Positions 55,929 through 64,000 of a stretch of DNA of 64,000 nt are shown piece by piece. How positions within the stretch are numbered: position 1 is the first letter of the stretch; every line of letters begins with the position of its first letter. A program made the position numbers and the translations under genes. The stretch lies in assembly GCA_037126765.1 (NCBI GenBank), contig JBBCBC010000026.1:7160037-7224036 (forward strand), written 5' to 3'. The notes beneath the pieces are model-generated. The model did not search any database, was not told where the DNA came from, and worked only from the letters and a program-made list of their open reading frames with translations. This DNA is from Stenogyne calaminthoides. Taxonomy: Eukaryota > Streptophyta > Magnoliopsida > Lamiales > Lamiaceae.

Positions 55929-56570
55929 TGTTGTAGCATGGATAAACCCGACCCCTGGGGTAGTCGCGTGAACGGCAACTCGCCTCTCCAATGCCACGAG
56001 AGGCTACCTGGGCTCCAAATGGCCATTAGATCGACTTGTTTATCAAGACAGGGCACCTTTCCCAAAGACACGCAAGGAGTAAGTCACAGGGCGACTTATA
56101 AGATTCGCCCAAGTCACAAGCCGACTTGCTCTACATGTCCACAGGTCGCAGTCCGAGTCTTATCACTGTAAAGAAGGAATATATCTAGATTAATTAGGGA
56201 GTGGATTTTTGAGGACCTAATCAGAGTAGGTATCGGGTGTTGAAGATCTCAGCCGAAGATCGTGGGATACCCGATTGGTCCATCGTTAACCCTAAAGACC
56301 GGTAGCCTAGGCCCATGAAGACCCAAAAAAACCTAATTTCTGGTCTATAAATACTTCATATCTAATTCATTGTAAAAGATTGAAAATCTTAGTGTTCTAG
56401 GCAGAAATTATAGTGAAATATACCTGGCTTGGTTGCCCCTAGACATAGTCTCATTCATAGACGAACTGGGTAATCAAATATCATCTCTTTTATCTACTTT
56501 GATCGCCTAAATTTCTATCTTATTATCTAGTTATTGCTTGTTGGCCAGAATACATAAACCGGACACAACA
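55929..56570 (+). repeat. 5' LTR of Gyp-2, 642 bp
   Basis: It runs from TGTTGTAGCATGGATAAA to ACCGGACACAACA and is followed at once by the primer site. A TATA box, TATAAATA, lies at 56346-56353. It is the reverse-complement match of the Gyp-1 LTR at 38085-38756. Confidence 0.85.
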
Positions 56571-56582
56571 ATTGGCGCCGTC
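56571..56582 (+). promoter_or_regulatory. Primer binding site of Gyp-2
   Basis: ATTGGCGCCGTC directly follows the LTR end. Gyp-1 has the same site with one difference. Confidence 0.8.
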
Positions 56583-56655
56583 TGTGGGAAATTTTCTGCA
56601 GAATTGTTCCTAAATTCTCAAGAAAGCCCATTTAACCTCCCTCACGCATTTAGTA

Positions 56656-56812
56656 ATGGCGATCAACCAAGGTAACCCTATCAGACGCAAAGCGGATGCC
56701 CATGATGGTGTCAAAGCCTCTCTGAGCTCGCAGCGCACTCGCCCCATGGCTCCGTTGATCACTCCTGACTGGTGGAATCTGGTCCAAACACCAGAGGACG
56801 CGAAGGCCATAA
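56656..56812 (+). pseudogene. Gyp-2 gag, first segment
   Basis: The ATG at 56656 gives MAINQGNPIRRKADAHDG, the same start as Gyp-1 gag. The frame stays open for about 52 codons to KAIM, where sLTR-2 inserted within the CATAA target. After the solo LTR the frame resumes as AILNKKCLAFVDEEG, comparable to AVLNKRRLNFDG in Gyp-1, so the split is clean. Confidence 0.85.
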
Positions 56813-58647
56813 TGTTGGGATTATACTGGAAAGTATGCTTTTACTTAGTATAATCAAAATTGAATTTCGAACTTATTTACTGAAATAAATTATTTATCAC
56901 TGATGCTTTAAATATCATCGAATGTTACATATATTTACTGCATAACTGTTCAATAAATCGTACGTGTTACATTGTAGTTAATTTAGTGATACCAGATCAC
57001 AGAAGATTAAATTAACAATCCCTTGTAACTAAAAGTACACCATTCACGACCTAGATGGAAATGAACAATACATCATGAAAGGTTGAAGTGTAAGGCTCGG
57101 ATTGGCTTGTCTTGACCAAGAGATTACACTAGTGCATGACTGATGCACTGAATAGGACCTACAGGAGGACAAATTCTTCAGAACTGAACAAGGAAGAATT
57201 AGACCTCAGTGGTTCGTTATTTCTTAATCTTCGTTCCTTAAATAGGATCACGTGTGGTTGGTAACTATTGCTTTGACTTATCATGGGTAGAGAATCAACG
57301 AGATTCAATACTTTTTATCTTAGGCAATATTATTGGTCACATGTGATTGCTAAGATTTAATATGGAGAATCATGTGCAAGTACGCTTGTTTGATTTGCCC
57401 CCTTGGGAGGTTCATAAGCTTTATCATACCAAATCTTGCAAGTGGAACTAGTTTCCGGTATGGATAATAATGTTGAACCGTTCCTTGACCAAGGACAAAA
57501 GATATTAATTAACGGAAAGCTATTTCAGTGGCTTGAATTAATTAATGGGCTAGATAATCTTAAACACGGAACATAATAATCGGGAGCCATATTGACTGTA
57601 ATATGGGTTAAGATGGATAGTGCAATATTAATTATGTAGTGGGATTAATTAATATTTATGGGCTTGAATAATATTGTGGCTCAATATTGATAATTCAAGA
57701 TCCATTGGAAGGTCCAATCTTAATTCTCCTAAAGGCCCCCTAAGTAGCCCAACATATAGTCCAATAACTGAAAAAGGTGTTTAAAATAAAATAAATATTG
57801 TTGCTTATTTTTTCCTAATTTTTCGAAAATTATGGATAAAAGGGGAGAAAGATTTTCTTTGAATTTTGTTATGGAATGAGGATATGTATTCTTGGAATAC
57901 AAGATTATCTCATTAAATTCAAGAAATCTCCCCCTTGGTTATCCATAAAGCATATTTTCAAAATTTTGATAATTAAGGGAAAGAAAGATTTTCTTGATTT
58001 TCTTGAAAATATATTATGGAAGATATGTATTTCTTGAAATACAAGAATATCTCATAAATTCAAGAAGATCCAAATCTTGGATTCTTGCCCTATAATTTTA
58101 GAAATTAATCCATAACAAAGAGTAGGTGGGATTTTGTGGAATATTATAATTATGGGAAAAAGAATATAGGAGATATGTTCAAGATTTCTTGGAGATCAAG
58201 AAAAATTTTCCCACATTGTTTTTGCCCTAAAAATTCGACCACCTCCACTCTATAAATAGGGGATGATTCTTTCATTCCCAAGTACAATTCCATGTGTTGG
58301 AAAAATTAGTAAATCCACAAAGGTGGTGCAACATAATTTATTTTCCTTTTGTTAATTGTTCGCAAGTGTCCTACCACCGGATAGTCGAGCAAGGATTAAG
58401 GGAATACTTGGGAAGTTCTTTTGGTGTGTCTAATAAACAAAGCCATCGCCGTCCTAAGAGGTACGTTCACGTAAACTCGTAGAATTCCGCATGCGTAGGA
58501 TTTACGTGATTTAATTATATGCATGATTTGTTGTTGGATTATTATTTGAATTAATATAGGATTAATTCATGCTAGTAATAATTATGAGAATTAAATTTGT
58601 ATTTAAATATTCATCCCGAATAGATCTGTGCAACTTATTTCCCAACA
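56813..58647 (+). mobile_element. sLTR-2: solo LTR of the Cop-3 family, TSD CATAA
   Basis: This 1835-bp LTR runs from TGTTGGGATTATACTGG to ACTTATTTCCCAACA, with CATAA at 56808-56812 and 58648-58652. There is no primer site or polypurine tract beside it. It is nearly identical to the Cop-3 3' LTR. It has TATAAATA at 58251-58258 and stem-loop arms TCACGTAAA (58467-58475) and TTTACGTGA (58501-58509). The frame at 58294-58482 is not a gene. Confidence 0.92.
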
Positions 58648-59816
58648 CATAATGGCCATCCTCAACAAGAAATGCCTTGCCTTCGTCGACGAGGAGGGAC
58701 AACCCCCGGTCAAAAAGACCACCCACAATACTGGAGTTTCTAAGGGTAAAGTGGCCCTTACTGAAAAGGGGAAATCGATGGGCCAACTGGCATACAATCC
58801 GGCGAAACACTCGATAATCTGAAATCGACGACTCCTGGAAAAACCTGCGGGGTCAGAAAATATGTTCAATCGCCTTAGGGACCTGGGGACCCGCAAGGCT
58901 CCCATGATCGTCGAGGATGAGGCTCAGTCTCAACCTTCGACACGCTGACCAGGTGGAACGCGACCTCGCTTTGGCTCTGAACATACATCACAATGAGATG
59001 CCAAGAGGCTCGGTCATCCATCATGGTGACCTCCAGGCAGCCTTCCCTACGGGGGACCATCGTGATGTGCAAATGGCGGCACTGCAGTGAATGGTCCAGC
59101 GACTTCTCGAACGGGAGAAGAATCAAAATGGGCCGACGGGGACAGACAATAGTCTCGTCGTCCCAAATTCTCCACTCTGGGCCATGGTCACCCTGGCGCC
59201 TACCCAAAGAAAAATAAACATAGTAACCTTGGACCGCTACAATGGGAACTCGGATCCAAGGATCCATGTGGCGAAATACAACTCCTACATGGCATCTATG
59301 GGCGCATCCGACGCTACCAAATGTCGGTTGTTCTCACTAACTTTGAGTGACCAGGCTCACCAGTGGTTCACCTCATTGCTGCCGCTCTCGGTAGATGCTT
59401 TTGAACAGCTCGCTAGGCTGTTCCTGACCCACTTCACAACATTGGCCCCCCGACCTGCGACCAGGCAGCGCCTCATGAATACCCAGCAGGGAGAAAAGGA
59501 GTCGGATCGGTCCTATCTTGAAAGGATTGACAAACTCATGCTTGAAGGAGATCCCATAGGGGATGAGGCGAAGTTACTAGGGTCCGTCTCTGGCCTCAGG
59601 AAGGGTACCAAGCTATGGCGACGCATGACCACCGACTATCTGACTAGTTATGCCGACTTCCGAAGGTGGGCTAGCGACCTGATGCACACATCGGAACTGC
59701 TGGAATCTCGACTCTCTGATAATAAGGAGGTCGCGGATACAAAGAAAGGCTCCAAGAAAACCGGGGGTCACTGCAAGGCACTCGGGAACTTCAAGCCTTT
59801 TGAAGAAAACATTCCA
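58648..59816 (+). pseudogene. Gyp-2 gag, capsid region
   Basis: The frame continues after sLTR-2 to a TGA at about 58820. Degraded sequence follows until about 59090. The capsid domain is then open to 59816: RIHVAKYNSYMASMG, FSLTLSDQAHQWFTSLLPLS, FEQLARLFLTHFTTLAPRPA, SDRSYLERIDKLMLEGDPI and SYADFRRWASDLMHTSELLE. This is the Retrotrans_gag type of Ty3/gypsy. It matches Gyp-1 closely at 37073-37342 and 36840-36900. It stops at NFKPFEENIP, where Cop-7 interrupts it. The zinc motif seen in Gyp-1 would lie beyond. Confidence 0.87.
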
Positions 59817-61767
59817 TGTTGAGGAATGAGTTGCACAGATCTATTCGGGGTGAATATTTAAATACAAATTTAATTCTTTAATTATTACTAGCATGAATTA
59901 ATCCTATATTAATTCAAATAATAATTGCAACAACATATCATGCATATAATAAGCCACGTAAAACCTATGCATGCGGAATCTACGGGTTTACGTGAACATA
60001 CCTCTCGGGATGGCAGTGAATTCGGTTGGACGGACTAACCAAAAGGACTTCCCAAGTATTCCCTTAGCCCTTGCTCAACTATCCGGTGGAAGGACACTTG
60101 TCGAACAATTAACCAAAGGAAAAAATAAACTTTGTTGCACCACTTATGTGGATTTGCTAATTTTTCCAGCACATAAAATTGTACACAACTCACAATTGTC
60201 GTTTTTCAAAAAAAAATACAATCTGTCGACGTTACAAAATATTTGATATTTTATCGTCGCTGATATTTTTCCGAAAACCCAATTTTCTTGTGTTACTGGG
60301 AATTAAACATTCATCTCCTATTTATAGAGCATGAAGTGGACGAAAATTTTGTGATAAAACAATGTGGGAAAATCTTTTCTTGATCTCCAAGAAATCTTGA
60401 ATATATCTCCTATATTCTTTTTCCCATAATTATAATATTCCACAAAAATCCCACTTACTCTAATGCTATGGATATTTTCGAAAATATGATGAGTCAAGAA
60501 TCCAAGATTTGGATCTTCTTGAATTTATGAGATATTCTTGTATTTCAAGAAATACATATCTTCCATAATATATTTTCAAGAAAATCAAGAAAATCTTTCT
60601 TGCCCACTATATTTCAAAATTTCGAAATTCTCTTATGAAATAACCAAGTGGGAGATTTCTAGAATTTAATGAGATAATCTTGTATTCCAAGAATACATAT
60701 CTTCATTCCATAACAAAATTCAAAGAAAATCTTTCTCCCAACTTATTCATAATTTTTGAAAATTTAGAGGAAAAATAAGCAACAATATTTATTTTATTTT
60801 AATCACCTTTTTCAGTTAATGGACTATTTGTTGGGCTACTCAGGGGGCCTTTAGGAGAATTAAGATTGGACCTTCTAATGGACCTTGAATATCTAATATT
60901 GAGCCACAATATAATTCAAGCCCATAAATATTAATTAATCCCACTACATAATTAATATTGCACTATCCATCTTAACCCATATTACAGTCAATATGGCTCC
61001 CGGTCATTATTTCTCGTGTTTAAGATTATCTAGCCCATTAATTAAATCAAGCCACTGAAATAACTTCCCATTAATTAACATCTTTTATCCTTGGTCGAGG
61101 AACGGTTCAACATTATTATCCATACCGGAAACTAATTCCACTTGCAATATTTGGTATGATAAAGCTTATGAACCTCCCAAGGGGGCAAATCAAACAAAGC
61201 GCATTTTGCACACGATTCTTCGTATTAAATCTTAGCAATCACATGTGACCAATAATATTGCCCAAGATAAAAAGTATTGAATCTCTTTGATTCGCTACCC
61301 ATGATAAGTCAAAGCAATAGTTACCAATCCCACGTGATCCTATTTAAGGGACGAAAGTTAAGAAATAACGAACCACTGAGGTCTAATTCTCCCTTGTTCA
61401 GTTCTGAAGAATTTATCCTCCTGTAGGTCCTATTCAGTGTGCACTAGTGTAATCTCTTGGTCAAGACAAACCAATCTGAGCCTTACACCTCAACCTTTCG
61501 CGATGGGTTGTTCATTTCCATCTAGGTCGTGAATGGCGTACTTTTAGTTACAAGGGACTATTAATTTAATCTTCTGTGATCTGGTATCACTAAATTAACT
61601 ACAATGTAACACGTATGAATTATTGAACAGTTATGCAGTAAATATATGTAACATTCAATCATATTTAAAGCATCAGTGATAAACAATTTATTTCAAGTAA
61701 ATAAGTCTGAAAATTTAGTTTCGATTATACAAAGTAAAAAGTATACTTTTCAAAGATAATCCCAACA
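59817..61767 (-). repeat. 3' LTR of Cop-7 with MITE insertion
   Basis: On the plus strand it starts TGTTGAGGAATGAGTTGCAC and ends AAGATAATCCCAACA. It is similar to the Cop-4 LTR except for about 110 extra bases at 60185-60296, explained by a MITE. A minus-strand TATAAATA lies at 60319-60326. It lacks the 11-bp end extension of Cop-4. Confidence 0.87.
60185..60293. mobile_element. CACTA-like MITE, 109 bp, TSD TAC
   Basis: Compared with the Cop-4 LTR, 109 bp plus a duplicated TAC (60182-60184, 60294-60296) are inserted. The right end, read on the minus strand, is ACACAAGAAAATTGGGTTTT, close to the plant CACTA terminus CACTACAAGAAAA. The left end is ACAACTCACAATTG. Three-base target duplications and internal GTCGAC/CGTCG words fit small non-autonomous CACTA elements. 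The terminal repeats are imperfect, hence moderate confidence. Confidence 0.55.
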
Positions 61768-61890
61768 ATCTCCCACTTATACTCAAAGTCCTTTTATGTA
61801 TACTACAACATGTCTCGCGTGAGTCCGTGACATCTAATGTCACCTACACGAACCTAATAATTTCTCCCACTTATACTCAAAGCAGATCGG
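61768..61890 (-). promoter_or_regulatory. Double polypurine tract and hairpin (Cop-7)
   Basis: Minus-strand CTTTGAGTATAAGTGGGAGA lies beside the LTR (61768-61788) and again near 61863-61882. GTGACA (61827-61832) and TGTCAC (61838-61843) form an inverted repeat between them. Confidence 0.65.
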
Positions 61891-63245
61891 GCAACGGTCT
61901 TGACACCCATTCCTTTCACATGTCTCGAATGTAATGTAGACTCTTTGTGAATGGATCTCGCTAAAATTCGTCTCGACGCGCTATCTTTGCCACATCTATA
62001 TCTCCTCTCTTAACAATTTCTCGTATAAGATGTCTTTCCTTTAGTGTGCTTGTTTGACTCGTGGACTCTTGGTTCTCTTGAATTTGCAACTGCCCCTATC
62101 ATATATTGCTAGACAAATTCAGAACACCATCCAAGTCCACTAAGAAGATCTAGAGCCCAATCGGTTCTTTCACTGCTTCACAAGCAGCTACTTACCCGAC
62201 TTCCATGGTTGAGTCAGTGATGCATTTCTGCTTCACACTCGTCCATTTCATGGCTACACTTCCCAAATGGAAACACACTAACTGAGGCAGATAATTTCTG
62301 GAATGTAAATCTGATTGGAAATCCGAGTCCGTGTAGCCGATGGGGATTGGAGTATCTGACTGATAAATCAACATTCTATCCCGAGTTCCTTTCAGATACT
62401 TCAGAATATTTTTAACTGTCGTCCAATGCGCTTTCCCTGGGTTACTTTGATATCTTGCTACCATGCCTACGGCAAAGTAGATATCTGGTCTCGTACACAG
62501 CATTGCATACATAAGGTTTCCGACAGCCGAAGCACAAGGAGTACCTTTCATGTCATCTATCTCCTTTTTCGTCTTAGGGGACATTTTCTTGGATAGATGG
62601 ATTCCATGCCTGAAAGGTACGAACCCTTTCTTGGAATCTTGCATGCTGAATCATTTCAAGACAGTGTCTATGTATGAAACTTGCGATAACCCGACCATCC
62701 TTTTCTTGTGATCTTGATCCCAAGGATGTGTCCGGCTTCCCTAAGTCTTTCATATCAAACTGTTTTAAAAGCCATGCCCTTACGTCTAATAACACCTTCA
62801 CATCATTCCCGATGATCAGAATGTCGTCTACGTATAGTACTAAGAATACCAATGCAGTTCCGACACACTTTTTATACACACAACTTTCAAACTCATTTTG
62901 ATCAAACCCATAAGACTTTATAACATGATCAAAACATTGGTTCCAAGCTCTGGATGCCTGTTTGAGTCCGTAAATGGACTTCTTGAGCTTACAAACAAGA
63001 TTTTCTTGGCCTGTTTCAATGAAACCTTGGGGTTGTTTCGTATAGATCTCTTCATCAAGACTTCCGTTAAGGAAAGATGTCTTGACATCCATTTGCCAGA
63101 TTTCAAAGTCGAAATGCGCAACAATCGATAAGAGAACATGGATGGACTTAAGCATGGCTACGGGTGAAAAAGTTTTCTCATAATCGATCCCTTCTTTCTG
63201 AGTGTAACCTTTCGCCATTAGTCTTGCTTTAAAGGTTTCAACCTT
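61885..63245 (-). pseudogene. Cop-7 pol: reverse transcriptase and RNase H
   Basis: Reverse transcriptase is open at 62574-63218: AKGYTQKEGIDYEKTFSPVA, QMDVKTSFLNGSLDEEIYTK, IYGLKQASRAWNQCFD, with YVDD at 62823-62834 and FDMKDLGKP. A frame change near 62725 follows. The next part is at 62192-62644 (FRHGIHLSKKMSPKTKKEID, YTDSDFQSDL), and RNase H then degrades with only scattered motifs towards 61890. The reverse transcriptase core is among the best preserved here, but the enzyme is incomplete. Confidence 0.85.
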
Positions 63246-64000
63246 CCCGTCCAGTCCTTTTTCCTCTTATATACCCACTTTCATCCAATGGGTTTGACCC
63301 CATTAAGTGGTTCGACTAGCTCCCACACTCTATTATGAAACATAGAACCCATTTCGGCTTTCATTGCTGTTTGCCAAGAATCTGCATCCTTATCTTGTAG
63401 TGCCTCGTCATATGTCCATGGGTCTGATTCGTCTTGTCCGGGAATCAAGTCCGAGGACTCTCCTATTCCCATGAATCTCTCGGGCTGTCTAACAACCCTC
63501 CCACTATGACGACGCTCCGGTTGTGAAAGCGTATCGTTTGGTATATCATCTAGTACAGTTGGCACTGAGGTTTGCCCTCTAAGCTCATTTAAGGTAATCT
63601 CACTTCTGGGTTTTCTTTGGTTCATATAGTCTTCTTCCAAAAATCTAAAGTGGGTGCTGATGACCACCTTTTGATCTTCGGGACTATAGAACATACATTT
63701 TGTTCCCTCGGGGTATCCTACAAACAGCCTTAATTTTGATCGAGGATCCAATTTACCGGCTTCCTTGTCCAACACGTAGGCCGGACACCCCCAAATTCTC
63801 ATGTGTATCATACTAGGCTTGCGCCCGGTCCACAATTCTTTAGGAGTTTTGGGAACCGATTTGGATGGCACCAAGTGTTGGGATTATATCCCCAACACCA
63901 AGTTCAGAATGTAAGTCGCTGTTTCCAAGGCATGACCCCAGAACTACTTGGGAAGATCCGCATAACTCATCATTGATCTAACTATTTCCAAAAGAGTTCT
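63246..64000 (-). pseudogene. Cop-7 pol: integrase end and linker, cut by a 22-bp insertion
   Basis: The minus-strand frame at 63281-63874 reads VPSKSVPKTPKELWTGRKPS, GKLDPRSKLRLFVGYP, DQKVVISTHFRFLEEDYM, RRHSGRVVRQPERFMGIGES and the beginning of reverse transcriptase (WELVEPLNGVKPIG). Integrase upstream (63903-64000) carries the LLEMV-like and PKSFWGH-equivalent region. Between them the 22-bp LTR-end insertion plus 5-bp duplication (27 bp, nine codons) interrupts the reading. On the minus strand the insertion places a TAA codon in the pol frame. The catalytic core lies outside the window. Confidence 0.8.
63876..63897. mobile_element. 22-bp LTR-ends-only insertion, TSD CCAAG
   Basis: The insertion starts TGTTGGGATTATA and ends TCCCCAACA, 22 bp in all, flanked by CCAAG at 63871-63875 and 63898-63902. 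The first 13 bases equal the start of the Cop-3/sLTR-2 LTR and the last nine equal the Cop-3 LTR end. The uninterrupted site is seen in Cop-5 (near 42943: GGCACCAAGTTCAG). It looks like a copia LTR reduced to its two termini. Confidence 0.75.

Larger units (their letters stand above)
55929..59816 (+). mobile_element. Gyp-2: Ty3/gypsy element, left end only, interrupted by sLTR-2 and Cop-7
   Basis: The plus-strand order is LTR (55929-56570), primer site ATTGGCGCCGTC (56571) and gag in three stretches split by sLTR-2 (56813-58647) and Cop-7 (from 59817). It is the same family as Gyp-1, judged from LTR ends, primer site and gag start. Protease and pol would lie beyond Cop-7, outside the window. 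Confidence 0.85.
59817..64000 (-). mobile_element. Cop-7: Ty1/copia element, 3' part only, runs off the right edge
   Basis: Minus strand: 3' LTR (59817-61767), double polypurine tract, RNase H, reverse transcriptase, linker and the end of integrase up to the window edge. It interrupts the Gyp-2 gag; the five bases before it are TTCCA, the expected target duplication, which cannot be checked here. It is a close relative of Cop-4: the linker segments agree over long runs. It carries a MITE in its LTR and a 22-bp LTR-end insertion in integrase. Confidence 0.85.

Noticed and set aside
1..64000. A host gene or a new cellular defence or metabolic system in the window.
   Set aside because: Every substantial coding signal is retrotransposon gag, protease, integrase, reverse transcriptase, RNase H or the SIRE accessory ORF; remaining DNA is LTR, leader or short A+T-rich flank.

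Overview
The window is a block of nested LTR retrotransposons from a plant nuclear genome, most likely a eudicot. I infer this from Ty1/copia and Ty3/gypsy proteins of plant type, initiator tRNA-Met primer sites, long A+T-rich copia LTRs (about 1.6-1.95 kb) and plant MITE-like termini. I found no host protein gene, rRNA or tRNA gene, and no bacterial or CRISPR feature. Nearly every base can be assigned to an element. Only about 0.35 kb (38757-39105) and 0.32 kb (55604-55928) look like the underlying locus. All coding regions are broken by stops, frameshifts or deletions, so no element here is autonomous.

Layout, with working names. SIRE-1 (1-4715, minus) is a SIRE-like copia element that runs off the left edge. 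Gyp-1 (4716-38756, minus) is a Ty3/gypsy element split by Cop-1 (4939-34702, plus; target duplication TTTCC). Inside Cop-1 lie: the Cop-2 LTR (6565-8221, plus) in its 5' LTR; the truncated Cop-3 (8222-11638, plus); SIRE-2 (11639-21825, minus) in its integrase, itself carrying solo LTR sLTR-1 (15427-17010, duplication ATATT); and Cop-4 (23130-32300, minus, duplication TGATC) in its reverse transcriptase. A large deletion, inferred at position 8221, removed the Cop-2 body, the Cop-1 5' half, most of the SIRE-2 3' LTR and the Cop-3 5' half.

Right half. Cop-5 (39106-55603, minus, duplication TTTCA) is a full-length copia element whose 5' LTR holds Cop-6 (47179-54658, plus, duplication ATTAT). Gyp-2 (from 55929, plus) follows. 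Its gag is split by solo LTR sLTR-2 (56813-58647, duplication CATAA) and by Cop-7 (59817 to the right edge, minus). Cop-7 carries a 109-bp CACTA-like MITE in its LTR and a 22-bp LTR-ends-only insertion (63876-63897, duplication CCAAG) in its integrase.

The elements relate as follows. Cop-1 to Cop-7 belong to related copia families sharing LTR ends, gag start, long leader, double polypurine tract and pol. SIRE-1 and SIRE-2 are a different lineage with a large accessory ORF after pol. I see no previously unknown cellular system. The best leads are structural: the 22-bp minimal LTR, the divergent GC-rich leader islands, the hairpin between duplicated polypurine tracts, the 11-bp shifted LTR end of Cop-4, and the SIRE accessory ORF with its own TATA-like box.
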